Shown here in pieces: positions 27,933 through 37,834 of a stretch of 64,000 nucleotides of DNA. The notes under the pieces were generated by a model. That model searched no databases, was not told the origin of the DNA, and saw only the letters and a list, made by a program, of their open reading frames with translations. Source of the DNA: Candidatus Faeciplasma pullistercoris (GTDB lineage: Bacteria; Bacillota; Clostridia; Oscillospirales; Ruminococcaceae); assembly GCA_018715525.1 (NCBI GenBank), contig DVLL01000021.1, forward strand, positions 186,001-250,000, given 5' to 3'. The first letter of the stretch is position 1. Each line of letters starts with the position of its first letter. Position numbers and translations under genes: made by a program.

Positions 27933-30332
27933 CTATATACTATTTAAATCAGGTTTTTGTTCGTTGCGCGATGTTGTTTCGGCCTGCGATTGTGAACCTG
28001 CTGCACAGCGAGCTTTATCTTCTGCGTACTGCGTATCCTGAACCGTATGTCCGGACTGAGGTTCAACGTGTTCTGAATATTCAGGCTCAGTGTTGTGCGT
28101 CATATCAGGCTGATCAGGATCTTCCGGAAGTTTGTTTAGCGAAAGCTCTGCCTTAAACAGGTCTCCATCAATGCTTATTCCAAATTTAACATTTTGCAGG
28201 TTGCAAAGACCCCTTGCTATGGACAATCCCAAGCCACTACCCTCTGTAGAACGCGAGGAGTCGCCTCTTACGAACCTCTCCATCAGCTCTTCGCTTGATA
28301 TGTTCAAAGCATACTTTGAGATATTTTTGAACACTACCGTTACAGTTTTGTCTGTTTCTATTTCAGATATATAAACTCTTGTTTCCGGCTGAGCATACTT
28401 GCATATGTTGCCGATCAGATTGTCAAGCACTCTCCACATCAGCCTTCCGTCTATCATGACAGGAACGGGCTTATCCGGTACATCAATAACCGGCGTGAGC
28501 CTTGCCCTGGCGAGCTTTTCCTCATATTCCGTAACAGCCTGTGTGACCAATAGCGTCATATCTGACCGCTCAAAATTTACCTGTATTGCACCTGAAGAAG
28601 CCTTTGACGCCTCTACAAGGTCATCTATAAGCTTTTTCATTCTCTGCGACTGCCTTACCAGGACGTCTACGTATTCCTTAGCTGTGTCAGGCTTTATATC
28701 CTCTTTTGAGAGTATGTCAACATAATTTACTATCGAGGTGAGAGGAGTCTTAAGATCGTGCGAAACATTCGTTATAAGCTCGGTCTTGAGCCTTTCGGAT
28801 TTCATCTTTTCGTCTACGGCAAGGTGTATGCCGTTTCCTATGCTGTTTATGTCGCAGGCAAGGTTCTTGAGCTCTGCCGGCATACGTTCTGTATCTATTG
28901 TCGCATCGGCGTCTCCGCCTGATATTCTTTTGCAGCCGTCCTTTATCTTACCGAAAGCTGCAACATAAACTATAAAGCCTATTCCTACGGCAATTCTTCC
29001 TAAAAAGAACATACTGATGCCATAATCAACGGAACCGTTTATTACAGCTACTATATTTAGCAGGTCATATAAAAGCAGAAGACCGTAAACGACAGCAGCT
29101 TTTTTTGTATACCTGAAGTTTCTGAAGAGCAGTCTAAGAAATTTATATAAAAGAATTATGCCGCCGATAATAATTGTATATTGGAAGAGCTTCCCGCCCT
29201 TACACCTTGCGGCTATAGTCATCAGTATAACTATGACAGCCCCTGCGCAAAGCGCAACAACCGCCATGAATATGACAACCGATATCCACAAGTCGGATAT
29301 AGAACTATAATATATAAAATCTGACGCGAACATGACACATACAACTATAATAGCCGCTGCGGCACAAAGCACCAGCTCCAGCGGTATCTTGTCAAAGAAG
29401 CTGAGGTGAATACCATTGTCGCGTTCATTGTAGCCGGCCGATGATATTAAGAAAATAAAGCACACAGCAAATATAATTGCGGAAATCACAAGCGCAACGA
29501 CAAACAGGTTTCTGTTCGCAACGAAAGACTCCATCTTAGCCACACGGACATATATATCGTCATGTGTCTCTAAAACTGTAGGGACTGAAACATGTACCGT
29601 CAGGCTGTCCTGATACACAGGATAGTACTCTACATACAGAACAAATAAATTGTCATACTCGGTCACATCCATAGTATCTATTCTTGCCGAAGAAAGATAC
29701 TCGTTCACATAATTGTTCAAATCCTCAGCATTGTAAAACTCCATAGTCAGGTTCTGCTTGCTGCCTAATTTACTTACAGCTATGTCCCTGTCAAGTTCAA
29801 GTCTTACGTCCTCAAGGGTGAAGTTATTGTAAATCAGTTCTCCGTCCGAATTATATATCTCTATTGATAGGTTTGATGCGTTTTTATTGTAACGCATGTC
29901 AAGCATGCTGATAAGCTGTTTTATTTCATCTGCGGTCACAGGCGAGGAGCTTTCATCGTACGCGGAAAGCGTAGCGTCTGACTCATTGTATTCAGACTGC
30001 CAGTCATATTTTTCCTCCAGAGTCACGTCCGTAACCGGAGCTTTTACTTTTTCACTATCGAGATAATATAAAAGCTCCGCCTCGGCATTTTCCAAAGCTT
30101 CGATATCTCCCAACGGCTCACAGGACTCTATACCAAGCACTACATCATTAAGCTTATTGCTTATACTTGTCTGCCATACATCTTCTGATAGGCGTTGCCC
30201 TCCGTCAAAAAAAACGTCGTTTTCAAGCATTATGGCTACGGCTACCGAACTGATAGCCAAAATCGCCGCCGACAGCATAGCTACACATATTGCAGTGAGC
30301 TTAATCCAAAGCTTTCCTTTTATCCCGTTCAT
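27933..30332 (-). CDS. Large membrane sensor histidine kinase
   Basis: This is a 799-aa kinase. One membrane segment lies near residues 10-33 (AICVAMLSAAILAISSVAVA), followed by an extracytoplasmic domain to about 275 (no named fold). About six further membrane segments lie between 275 and 450 (LFVVALVISAIIFAVCFIFL, LVLCAAAAIIVVCVMFASDF, WISVVIFMAVVALCAGAVIV and others). HisKA contains SHDLKTPLTSIVNYVDILS with H525; HATPase has LDNLIGNICKYA and GSGLGLSIARGLCNLQ. The C-terminus (~60 residues) is polar and ends with a Gln/Glu/Asp-rich stretch. It follows its response regulator by 23 nt. The signal and targets are unknown; the membrane region is unusually long for this class. Confidence 0.9.
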   Translation of the reverse strand: MNGIKGKLWIKLTAICVAMLSAAILAISSVAVAIMLENDVFFDGGQRLSEDVWQTSISNKLNDVVLGIESCEPLGDIEALENAEAELLYYLDSEKVKAPVTDVTLEEKYDWQSEYNESDATLSAYDESSSPVTADEIKQLISMLDMRYNKNASNLSIEIYNSDGELIYNNFTLEDVRLELDRDIAVSKLGSKQNLTMEFYNAEDLNNYVNEYLSSARIDTMDVTEYDNLFVLYVEYYPVYQDSLTVHVSVPTVLETHDDIYVRVAKMESFVANRNLFVVALVISAIIFAVCFIFLISSAGYNERDNGIHLSFFDKIPLELVLCAAAAIIVVCVMFASDFIYYSSISDLWISVVIFMAVVALCAGAVIVILMTIAARCKGGKLFQYTIIIGGIILLYKFLRLLFRNFRYTKKAAVVYGLLLLYDLLNIVAVINGSVDYGISMFFLGRIAVGIGFIVYVAAFGKIKDGCKRISGGDADATIDTERMPAELKNLACDINSIGNGIHLAVDEKMKSERLKTELITNVSHDLKTPLTSIVNYVDILSKEDIKPDTAKEYVDVLVRQSQRMKKLIDDLVEASKASSGAIQVNFERSDMTLLVTQAVTEYEEKLARARLTPVIDVPDKPVPVMIDGRLMWRVLDNLIGNICKYAQPETRVYISEIETDKTVTVVFKNISKYALNISSEELMERFVRGDSSRSTEGSGLGLSIARGLCNLQNVKFGISIDGDLFKAELSLNKLPEDPDQPDMTHNTEPEYSEHVEPQSGHTVQDTQYAEDKARCAAGSQSQAETTSRNEQKPDLNSI

Positions 30333-30355
30333 AAAAGCTCCGCCTTCCCGTATAT

Positions 30356-31054
30356 TTATTCTGAAACGGATTTTTCAAACTTATATCCCCTGCCCCACGC
30401 CACTTTCAGGTATCTAGGCGATGCAGGGTCAATCTCTATTTTCTCACGAATATGCCTTATGTGCACAGCTATCGCGTTGTCAACGCCTATCGGGACATCG
30501 CCCCATACCTTTCTGTATATCTCAGACGGCGAAAAACATATGCCGGGATTCATCATAAGGAACTTCAATATCTCGTATTCTTTCGGCGTAAGCTGTACAG
30601 GCTCGCCGTCAACTGTTACCTTCTTTGATTCGCATAAAAGCTCGATGCCGTCGATCCTTATCGAATCTATGCTCTTCGGCGCGCTCCCCAAAAGCGTGTA
30701 CCTTCTTAGCTGAGACTTGACCCTTGCTATAAGCTCGACCGGATTAAACGGCTTAGTTACATAATCGTCCGCGCCGAGGTTAAGTCCCAACACCTTGTCG
30801 GTATATTCCGACTTTGCAGTCAGGAATATTACGGGCACATTAGAAAATTCTCTTATTTTGGACAGAGCGTTTATTCCGTCAAGCTCCGGCATCATTATAT
30901 CCATTAAAACAAGGTCTACCTTTTCCTCACGAAGGATCTTAAGAGCCTCCTCGCCGTTATACGCCTCAAAAAAGCTGTATTCCGGATTTGTAAGATATAT
31001 TTTAAGCGCTGAAACAATGTCCCTTTCATCGTCGCAAAGTAAAATGTTATACAT
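30356..31054 (-). CDS. Response regulator, OmpR/PhoB family
   Basis: This is a 232-aa DNA-binding regulator. The receiver domain begins MYNILLCDDERDIVSALKIY with acidic residues D8-D9, phospho-acceptor D52 in LVLMDIMMPELDG, and K in DDYVTKPFNPVELIARV. The winged helix (about 135-230) has VQLTPKEYEILKFLMMNPG, IYRKVWGDVPIG and YLKVAWGRGYKFEK. It is first in the operon with the large kinase; AAGGGG lies about 10 nt before the ATG. A likely role in cell envelope sensing is only a guess from kinase topology. Confidence 0.93.
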   Translation of the reverse strand: MYNILLCDDERDIVSALKIYLTNPEYSFFEAYNGEEALKILREEKVDLVLMDIMMPELDGINALSKIREFSNVPVIFLTAKSEYTDKVLGLNLGADDYVTKPFNPVELIARVKSQLRRYTLLGSAPKSIDSIRIDGIELLCESKKVTVDGEPVQLTPKEYEILKFLMMNPGICFSPSEIYRKVWGDVPIGVDNAIAVHIRHIREKIEIDPASPRYLKVAWGRGYKFEKSVSE

Positions 31055-31170
31055 TCGACTGAATTCCCCTTCTCATACTTTTATATCCTTACTTAACAGT
31101 TTACCAGAAGAATTATGAATATACAATTACAAAACAGATTAAATTTTCTTAATAATCAAAAATAGCCAAA

Positions 31171-31209
31171 AACGGCATGGCGGCACATGTAATATGCCGT
31201 CACGCCGTT
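31171..31209 (-). terminator. Terminator after the GH127 gene
   Basis: Minus strand AACGGCGTGACGGCA pairs with TGCCGCCATGCCGTT (one mismatch, one wobble), then TTTGGC. It begins 24 nt after the stop at 31233. Confidence 0.75.
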
Positions 31210-31232
31210 GTCGCATCACTTGGCTTTATGGA

Positions 31233-33206
31233 TTATTCAGCCTCAGCAAGCTTCCAGTAGATTCCGTATCTTGTGTTGTACAGGCTGTAGTAAGGAACAA
31301 ACTCAAGCTCCTGATCATTTGCTGTAAATGTGAATGAGAGGTTTCCGTTGTCCGTGAAGTACTCTCCGGGGTTTTGCTTTACGGCAGTCGGGGTGATTCC
31401 ATCCTTGAGTGTGAGGGTGTCGTCCGAAATGATGGTCGTCTCAGGAATGATTACGCTCATTCCTGTGTAGGTTGTCGTCATATTCTCATCATTAAGCTTT
31501 GCGGCAAGAAGCACGGGACCGTACTTGAAGCAAACGGTGTTGATGCCGTCAGGGAGATTTTCTGCTGTAAGTCCAAGCGGAATGGTAATCTCAACTGTGT
31601 CACCGTTCTTCCACTCACGGGTAATCTTAGCGTATCCCTCTGCGTTCTCATACTGTACCGCCTCTCCGTTAACGCTGACGGTTACATCCGACTTCGCCCA
31701 CGACGGAATTCTCAGCATGAGCGAAAACTCCTTGCTCTCACTCAGCTTGAGCTTAAGGGTAGCCTTGTCAGTAAGCGGGATATTGCTCTCCTGGGTTAGC
31801 TTAAGACCAAGGTTCTCAGCGTCCAGCTCTGAGCTGAAATACATGTTTACATACAGACTGTCGTCGTCGTAGAAATACATTCCGTCGCCGAGCTTTGTAA
31901 AGTTCTCCATGCCTGTGCCTGTGCAGCACCAGAAGCTGTCGACAGGAGTGCTGAAGGTTCTGAAGTAACCGGTTGACATTGCCTGGAAGTAGGTAGTCAT
32001 ACCTGTCTCGGGATTTTGAGAAGCAAGAATGTGGTTGATAAAAGCGTTCTCGTAATAATCGGCGTATTTAACATCTCCTGTCACCATGAACAGGTTCTTG
32101 GTAAGCTTGAGCATGTTGTACACGTTGCAGGTCTCACAGTTGCAGTTAGTGCGCTCACGGTTCAGAACATCGTCCTCGCCGAAATGCTCCCACTCGCTGT
32201 TTCCGCCGGTGGCGTATGTATGGTGATCTATTACCATCTGCCAGAATATCTCCGCTGTCTCAAGGTACTCGGAAGCATCCACCTTCTCACCATTGACTGT
32301 CTTGCCATCAAGAACAATGTAGCGGTTGAGAGCGCCTATCACCTTGGGGATGGTTGTATTGGCATGCCTGTTGTTGAGGACATTCGCGCCGTCTGTCCTG
32401 ATAAGTTCAAACAGGGAATCCTCATCAAAGGCATGAGCGGCAACTGCATACTTATCGTCACCTGTAAGACGGTATAGGTCGTACAAGGCGTCATTCATTC
32501 CGCCGTATTCTATGCTTAAAACAGTCCTGCGGGTCTCCTCGCTCCAGCCGGTCACGCGGTTATACACCCAATCGCCGAGCTTCTTGGCTATATCAAGCGC
32601 GGGCTCGTAGCCTGTGAGCTCATAAGAGGAAATGAGTCCCTCGAAAATCTTGTGCATAGTGTACCACGGAACCCAAGACTCTGTAAAGAGATCCGCCTTG
32701 CCGCGCTCGACATTGTCAAACTGAGCGTCAATATTTGTCAGATCCAGCACATTTGAGCCCCAGAGGAAGCCGTCGGAGTGCTGGCACTCTACGAGCCCAT
32801 CTATAATAAGCGTCAGCCTCTCATAGAGCTTGTCTCTGTCCGAGGATGAAACCGCATCGTTAGTTGCTGCCTGAGCCAAAGCAGTCAGATAGTGACCCAT
32901 GGTGTGACCGCCGATGAGAGAGTTCTCCCAGCCGTTGTATGGCTCAACGCCGTTAGTGTCAAGACCGCGGTTCTTTCTGAAATTGGACAGAAGCCTATCA
33001 GGATCCAAAGACAGAAGATACTCGATCTCCTTCTTGAAAGCGTTTGTACAGTAAGCATCGGTCATGCTCACGTCTGAAATTGCGTAATCGCTAATAGAAA
33101 TGTTCTTTTGAAGCATCGCTGCTCCTCCTTCCAGTTCGGGACCGGAACAACCCGCAAGCGTTGCTGCCGCGAGGATTCCGCAAATTGATTTTTTAAGCTT
33201 ATTCAC
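31233..33206 (-). CDS. GH127-family beta-L-arabinofuranosidase lipoprotein (DUF1680)
   Basis: This is a ~657-aa exported glycosidase. The N-terminus KLKKSICGILAAATLAGCSG is a lipoprotein signal with the lipobox LAGC. The (alpha/alpha) barrel contains NSLIGGHTMGHYLTALAQAA, RERTNCNCETCNVYNMLKL with E358 and C360, and DSFWCCTGTGMENF with C427-C428. These four match the zinc-binding/nucleophile set of the GH127 enzyme HypBA1 (family knowledge: Glu plus three Cys, one being the nucleophile). The start is taken as GTG 33206, since AAGGGGAG lies 6 nt upstream; the frame is open from 33224. It likely trims arabinofuranose from plant glycoproteins at the cell surface. Own promoter at 33237-33265. Confidence 0.9.
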   Translation of the reverse strand: MNKLKKSICGILAAATLAGCSGPELEGGAAMLQKNISISDYAISDVSMTDAYCTNAFKKEIEYLLSLDPDRLLSNFRKNRGLDTNGVEPYNGWENSLIGGHTMGHYLTALAQAATNDAVSSSDRDKLYERLTLIIDGLVECQHSDGFLWGSNVLDLTNIDAQFDNVERGKADLFTESWVPWYTMHKIFEGLISSYELTGYEPALDIAKKLGDWVYNRVTGWSEETRRTVLSIEYGGMNDALYDLYRLTGDDKYAVAAHAFDEDSLFELIRTDGANVLNNRHANTTIPKVIGALNRYIVLDGKTVNGEKVDASEYLETAEIFWQMVIDHHTYATGGNSEWEHFGEDDVLNRERTNCNCETCNVYNMLKLTKNLFMVTGDVKYADYYENAFINHILASQNPETGMTTYFQAMSTGYFRTFSTPVDSFWCCTGTGMENFTKLGDGMYFYDDDSLYVNMYFSSELDAENLGLKLTQESNIPLTDKATLKLKLSESKEFSLMLRIPSWAKSDVTVSVNGEAVQYENAEGYAKITREWKNGDTVEITIPLGLTAENLPDGINTVCFKYGPVLLAAKLNDENMTTTYTGMSVIIPETTIISDDTLTLKDGITPTAVKQNPGEYFTDNGNLSFTFTANDQELEFVPYYSLYNTRYGIYWKLAEAE

Positions 33207-33236
33207 TCCGGTCTCCCCTTTCAATTCTATATGCGC

Positions 33237-33265
33237 ATTATACCAACGCTACAACATAATTACAA
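33237..33265 (-). promoter_or_regulatory. Promoter of the GH127 gene
   Basis: Minus strand TTGTAA (33265-33260), 17 nt, TATAAT (33242-33237) with an extended TGG before it. Confidence 0.75.
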
Positions 33266-33314
33266 GTCCATATACAAAATAATAAGAAATAATCAAGCAT
33301 TTTCATTCTGAATA

Positions 33315-35825
33315 TCAAAACTTGCCCTTTACCTTGTAACCCTCCTTCTCTATTCTTTCCCTGAGAGCTGATTTGTCTAAAGGCTCGCTTAACCTGAGTA
33401 CGGCTATTCCTGACTTGTAGCTCACATCCGCATCAGTGACCTGTGGAAAATCCATAACCGCTTTTTTTATCCTCGCCTCACAATGCTCGCACATCATGCC
33501 CTTTATTTTGAGCGTAAGCGTGTTTTCATCGTCGGGCAGCAGTGGCAAGCCGTTTGACTTGACACTACTATTTTTCCTGTCGCCGTAGATTTTAGCAAGA
33601 TTCAGCCTCAGCGCGTTTGAAACCACGCACACGCTCGAAAGGCTCATCGCCGCCGCTCCTATCATCGGATTGAGCGTCAAACCTAATCCGACAAAGACTC
33701 CCGCCGCGATAGGTATGCCAATTATGTTGTAGATAAACGCCCAGAAAAGATTTTCGTGGATGTTCCTTAATGTCAATCTGCTCAGCTTTATGGCTGCGGA
33801 AACATCCATGAGGCTGCTCTTCATCAAAACCACATCCGCAGCGTCTACCGCTATATCCGAGCCTGCTCCTATTGCTATGCCGATATCGGCTCTTGTCAGA
33901 GCCGGAGCGTCGTTTATTCCATCGCCGACCATCGCCACTCTTCCGGACTGCATCAGTGAAGCTACTACTCTCTCCTTCTCCTGCGGCAGCACTCCGGCGA
34001 TTACCTCATCAACTCCCACCTGTGCGCCTATAGCCTTAGCGGTTCTTTCATTGTCACCCGTTATCATTACCACTCTGACGCCAATTTTCTTTAGCTCTGA
34101 TACCGCCTGCCGGCTGTCATCCTTGACCGTGTCTGCAAGCCCGAGTATACCGTAGGGCTTAGAATCTCTCAGCATTACAAGAGGAGTCTTGCCAGCGTCT
34201 GACAAAGCTGTTGCCTTTACAAGCATATCCTCCGGGATTTTTGCAATTCCGCTTACAAAGCCGACGCTTCCGCAAATATACTCAGCACCTGAAATGATCG
34301 CCCGGACTCCGCTGCCGGTCATTGTCTCAAAGTCTGAGGTTTCGGCAAGCTTCAGTCCAAGCTCCTCGCCCTTTTTCACTATTGCTGCTGCCAAAGGATG
34401 CTCGCTCTTAAACTCAAGCGAGGCAGCGTTTGACATTAGCTCCGTCTCGCTCACCCCGGCCGCCGGGATTATGTCTGTTACCACAGGCTCTCCCTTTGTA
34501 ATGGTTCCTGTCTTGTCAAGCGCTACAGTCTCCAGCTTTGCCGCGTGCTCAAGCGACTCGGCAGTCTTGAACAGTATGCCGTTTTTAGCGCCTACTCCGC
34601 TTCCTACCATTACGGCAACAGGGGTAGCAAGTCCCAAAGCGCAGGGACAGCTTATTACAAGAACTGAAATACCCCTAGCTAAAGCAAATCCGATATCTTC
34701 GCCAAGCACCAGCCATACCGCTATGGTAACTAAAGCTATCGCGATTACAGCCGGGACGAATACGCCTGATACCTTGTCAGCTATCTTCGCAATAGGAGCT
34801 TTTGACGCCGCTGCCTCTCCCACAGTCTTGATTATTTTTGACAAAGTTGTATCATCGCCCACACTTGTCGCCTCACAGCGCATAAAACCGGACTGGTTTA
34901 TAGTGGCGGCACAGACTCTATCTCCCTCGGCCTTGTCCACCGGTATGCTTTCACCTGTCAATGCCGATTCATTTACAGCTCCGCTTCCGCTTATTACAAC
35001 ACCGTCAACAGGAATCTTCTCTCCTGCTCTGACTATGAATACGTCGCCCTTCTTGACCTGTTCTACCGGTACCGTGACCTCGCTGCTGTCAACTATCAGC
35101 GTAGCCTCCTCCGGCGCAAGCTTCATAAGGCTGCGAATGGCGTCGGTCGTTCTTCCCTTGGATCTCGCCTCGAGCATTTTTCCAACGGTTATAAGCGTTG
35201 GTATCATGGCTGCGGACTCAAAGTAAAGCTCGTGCATATATGTGTGCATCGACGCCGTATCCCCGGCGACTTGTGCATATGAATAAGCGAGCAATGCATA
35301 TACGCTCCACAAAAAAGAAACAGACGAGCCTAACGCGACGAGCGTATCCATATTCGGTGATCGGTGCCAAACGCTTCTGAAGCCGTTTATAAAGAATTTC
35401 TGATTTATTACCATAACCACGCCGGCAAGAAGCATCTGCAATATTCCCCCGGCAATAAAATTATCTTCCAGTCCAAAAGGCAAAGGCAGTCCGAACATCA
35501 TGCTGCCCATTGAAATGTACATCAAGAGAAGCAAAAATACCACAGAAGACCAAAGCCGCCTTACCAGCTTCGGCGTCTCTGTGTCGGCAAGCGGATCTTC
35601 GCGCTTTGATGAAGCAACTGGAGCATCTCCCACCAAAGAAGCTCCGTATCCCGCATTTCTGACAGCCGATATTACGCTTTGCGGAGTCTCCGTTCCCTCG
35701 ACATTCATCGAGTTTGTCAATAGGCTGACGGTGCATGAGGTGACTCCGGGGAGCTTTGAGACCTCCTTTTCAACTCTTGCGCTGCACGCAGCGCAGCTCA
35801 TTCCGGTTACATTATATTTATCCAA
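33315..35825 (-). CDS. copA: Copper-exporting P-type ATPase with an extra C-terminal metal-binding domain
   Basis: This is a ~836-aa P1B ATPase that exports Cu(I). The N-terminal HMA domain has [15 protein letters not shown]. The ion-binding CPC is in [18 protein letters not shown], the phosphorylated Asp in [13 protein letters not shown], and the ATP region has [20 protein letters not shown]. After the last membrane segments a second HMA domain follows ([20 protein letters not shown]) as the final ~70 residues. Such domains usually sit at the N-terminus or in a separate CopZ chaperone, so this looks like a CopZ fused to the C-terminus. TTG 35825 is chosen as start (GGAG 9 nt upstream, protein [11 protein letters not shown]). 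csoR is immediately upstream. Confidence 0.95.
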   Translation of the reverse strand: MDKYNVTGMSCAACSARVEKEVSKLPGVTSCTVSLLTNSMNVEGTETPQSVISAVRNAGYGASLVGDAPVASSKREDPLADTETPKLVRRLWSSVVFLLLLMYISMGSMMFGLPLPFGLEDNFIAGGILQMLLAGVVMVINQKFFINGFRSVWHRSPNMDTLVALGSSVSFLWSVYALLAYSYAQVAGDTASMHTYMHELYFESAAMIPTLITVGKMLEARSKGRTTDAIRSLMKLAPEEATLIVDSSEVTVPVEQVKKGDVFIVRAGEKIPVDGVVISGSGAVNESALTGESIPVDKAEGDRVCAATINQSGFMRCEATSVGDDTTLSKIIKTVGEAAASKAPIAKIADKVSGVFVPAVIAIALVTIAVWLVLGEDIGFALARGISVLVISCPCALGLATPVAVMVGSGVGAKNGILFKTAESLEHAAKLETVALDKTGTITKGEPVVTDIIPAAGVSETELMSNAASLEFKSEHPLAAAIVKKGEELGLKLAETSDFETMTGSGVRAIISGAEYICGSVGFVSGIAKIPEDMLVKATALSDAGKTPLVMLRDSKPYGILGLADTVKDDSRQAVSELKKIGVRVVMITGDNERTAKAIGAQVGVDEVIAGVLPQEKERVVASLMQSGRVAMVGDGINDAPALTRADIGIAIGAGSDIAVDAADVVLMKSSLMDVSAAIKLSRLTLRNIHENLFWAFIYNIIGIPIAAGVFVGLGLTLNPMIGAAAMSLSSVCVVSNALRLNLAKIYGDRKNSSVKSNGLPLLPDDENTLTLKIKGMMCEHCEARIKKAVMDFPQVTDADVSYKSGIAVLRLSEPLDKSALRERIEKEGYKVKGKF

Positions 35826-35857
35826 ATTGATCGTCTCCAATAGCAATTAGTATTTAT

Positions 35858-36157
35858 CTACTTCATCAGTTTTTTGAGCGTCAATGCGAGCTCGTCTATG
35901 ACCTCATCCCTGCCCTCCCTGATATCGCGCGCAACGCAGGTGTGCATATGTGAGATCAGCAGCTCCCTGCTGAATGCGTTCAAAGCGGCATTCACAGCGG
36001 CTGACTGCACCAAAATATCGTTGCAGTAGGTGTCAGACTCCACCATCCTGATAATACCGCCTATCTGACCCTCGATCCTTCGAAGACGGTTTATCAGACG
36101 GCGCTTTTCCTCATCTGATCTCATCGTCTTTTTTACGCAGCAAATTTGCTCAGCCAT
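35858..36157 (-). CDS. csoR: CsoR-family copper-sensing repressor
   Basis: This is a 99-aa all-helical repressor. It contains RLRRIEGQIGGIIRMVESDT, YCNDILVQSAAVNAALNAF and HMHTCVARDIREG. The Cys-His-Cys copper ligands expected of CsoR are visible as the Cys in TYCND and the His and Cys in HMHTC. The short N-terminus has an extra CC pair (MAEQICCVKK). AGGGAG precedes the ATG. It is first in an operon with copA, and the promoter carries two operator-like repeats, so autorepression relieved by Cu(I) is expected. Confidence 0.93.
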   Translation of the reverse strand: MAEQICCVKKTMRSDEEKRRLINRLRRIEGQIGGIIRMVESDTYCNDILVQSAAVNAALNAFSRELLISHMHTCVARDIREGRDEVIDELALTLKKLMK

Positions 36158-36209
36158 GATATTCTCCCTTCATGCCGTCAAAGCGGCGGCGTGTTTTTAT
36201 CCAGGTTAT

Positions 36210-36256
36210 ATACCCCCTGTGGGTAATATAATATACCCCGTAGCGGTATTTGTCAA
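36210..36256 (-). promoter_or_regulatory. csoR-copA promoter with two CsoR-type operators
   Basis: Minus strand TTGACA (36256-36251), 17 nt, TATTAT (36233-36228). One pseudo-palindrome, ATACCCCGTAGCGGTAT (36233-36249), fills the spacer; a second, ATACCCCCTGTGGGTAAT (36210-36227), covers the start-point region. Both resemble the TACCC/GGGTA operators of CsoR regulators. Confidence 0.8.
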
Positions 36257-36353
36257 TAGTCAATATTGCCACAAAAACAGAAATAAGCGCGCAATATTGC
36301 GATATATGCAAATTTTTCTTTGAAACTTAATAATATTATAAGCTTTTCTGCAC

Positions 36354-36382
36354 TTGCATATATGCAGGTTTTAGTATATAAT
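36354..36382 (+). promoter_or_regulatory. Promoter of the PAP2-DUF308 genes
   Basis: TTGCAT at 36354-36359, 17 nt, TATAAT at 36377-36382; an ~85-nt leader follows. Confidence 0.7.
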
Positions 36383-36469
36383 GAGAAAACAGTATACTCG
36401 TTTAAGCGGCTAAGGTTACTTTTTTGCCGCGAAGCCCTATTCTATGTAACAAGGAGACATTTTATTTAA

Positions 36470-37174
36470 ATGAAAAATTCGATATCACTTAAAAACTTTC
36501 GGCCGGCAATGCTGTTTAACGAGCTAAGGCATGTCTGGCTGCTTGTATATTGGCCTATATTCGGACTGCTGTTTAACTATGTCGAAAGCGTGTACAAGCC
36601 TGCGCGGTATTTTGAAATGCACTGTGCTCTTGACGACGTCATCCCGTTCATCGAACTGTTTGTGATACCGTACATTTTCTGGTTTGTATATATCGCCGGA
36701 ATGCTTGCATACACATTTTTCTGTGAAGTAAGCAGCTTCAAAAAAATGATGCGGTTCATCATATTTACATATACCATAACGCTGGTCATATACTTTATCT
36801 TCCCTACCATTCAGCATTTAAGGCCTGACGTATTCGCAAGGGACAATCTTCTTACAAGGTTCATGGCTGACTTTTACGCATATGACACAAACACAAACAT
36901 TTGTCCGTCGCTTCACGTAATCGGCTCCGTGGCTGTAATGCTGTGTGCGTTCGATACAAAGAGATTCTCGACTTTCGGATGGAAAATGGCGTTCGGCATT
37001 ACTACCGCAATCATCTGTGTTTCTACCGTTTTTCTAAAGCAGCACTCTGTTATCGACATATTTGCGGCGATACCGGTCTGCATTGCCGGATATTATATCA
37101 GCTACTGGCTTACTCAGACGGCTAATTCAACAGTTATTCTCACCTCGGCAGTTGTGAAAGGAAAATGCAAATGA
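36470..37174 (+). CDS. PAP2-family membrane phosphatase
   Basis: This is a 234-aa protein with about six membrane segments. The phosphatase motifs are NICPSLHVIGSVAVML (the SLH part of PSGH-like motif 2) and TVFLKQHSVIDIFAAIPVCI (the H..D motif 3). Motif 1 (KxxxxxxRP) is not seen in its usual place, which is common in divergent members close to the inositol-phosphoceramide synthase branch. The likely substrate is a lipid phosphate or pyrophosphate, at the outer face of the membrane; this is inference from the family. Its stop overlaps the next start (ATGA). Confidence 0.85.
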   Translation: MKNSISLKNFRPAMLFNELRHVWLLVYWPIFGLLFNYVESVYKPARYFEMHCALDDVIPFIELFVIPYIFWFVYIAGMLAYTFFCEVSSFKKMMRFIIFTYTITLVIYFIFPTIQHLRPDVFARDNLLTRFMADFYAYDTNTNICPSLHVIGSVAVMLCAFDTKRFSTFGWKMAFGITTAIICVSTVFLKQHSVIDIFAAIPVCIAGYYISYWLTQTANSTVILTSAVVKGKCK

Positions 37175-37773
37175 AAAAATTCTTTCGATCCTTTAAATCG
37201 CTTATCTACTGCATATTTGAGCTGATTGTAGGAATACTCATCTTTATCAATCCTCACACATTCACATCGGGTATTGTGACGGTTATGGGGATTGTACTCA
37301 CGGTAATAGGCGTTCTTTGCGTGATGGGATATTTCAGAATGTCTCCTGAGATGGGAGCTATGTCCTCCGAGCTTACAAAAGGGCTCGTGCTCCTGTGCGC
37401 AGGAGTGTTCTGCATCATAAAGCCTGACTGGTTCGAGGATATTTTCCCTGTCGTAGCGGTGATCTACGGAGTTGCAATTCTTATCAGCGGGCTTGTCAAG
37501 CTTCAATGGGTTGTAGACTCAATAAGGATGAGGCAGAAGGACTGGGCGGTACCCGCACTCGGCGCGGGCACGTCAATAATTTTGGCTATAATAATTTTGA
37601 TTAACCCATTCGTCTCGGTATCGGTTATGTGGGCGTTTGTCGGAGCCGTGCTTATAATCGAGGCTGTCATTGACGGCATTTCCGCAGTGGGAGACCTCAA
37701 AAAAAGAGGAAAGTCCGGTGACTCCGACGATGACAGCGATTCGGAATGTAAAATTGAGATAGAAGACGCGTAA
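37171..37773 (+). CDS. DUF308/HdeD-like membrane protein
   Basis: This is a ~200-aa protein with about six hydrophobic segments in three pairs (LIYCIFELIVGILIFINPHT, GIVTVMGIVLTVIGVLCVMG, LVLLCAGVFCIIKPDWFEDI, IILAIIILINPFVSVSVMWA), the repeat pattern of the HdeD/DUF308 family. The last ~30 residues are polar and acidic (GKSGDSDDDSDSECKIEIED). ATG 37171 is preferred over 37165 because AAAGGA lies 8 nt away. Function is unknown; HdeD has an acid-stress link in E. coli, which need not apply here. It overlaps the PAP2 gene, so the two are co-expressed. Confidence 0.85.
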   Translation: MKKFFRSFKSLIYCIFELIVGILIFINPHTFTSGIVTVMGIVLTVIGVLCVMGYFRMSPEMGAMSSELTKGLVLLCAGVFCIIKPDWFEDIFPVVAVIYGVAILISGLVKLQWVVDSIRMRQKDWAVPALGAGTSIILAIIILINPFVSVSVMWAFVGAVLIIEAVIDGISAVGDLKKRGKSGDSDDDSDSECKIEIEDA

Positions 37774-37834
37774 AGTCTGTCAGAGAGCAGTTGTTTTCAC
37801 AGCAAAAAACTTAACCGTTAAACGGAGGATATAT

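Noticed and set aside
34189-35226. 345-codon plus-strand frame antisense to copA
   Set aside because: It is Ser/Thr/Pro-rich and mirrors the third codon positions of copA; a shadow of a well-supported gene.
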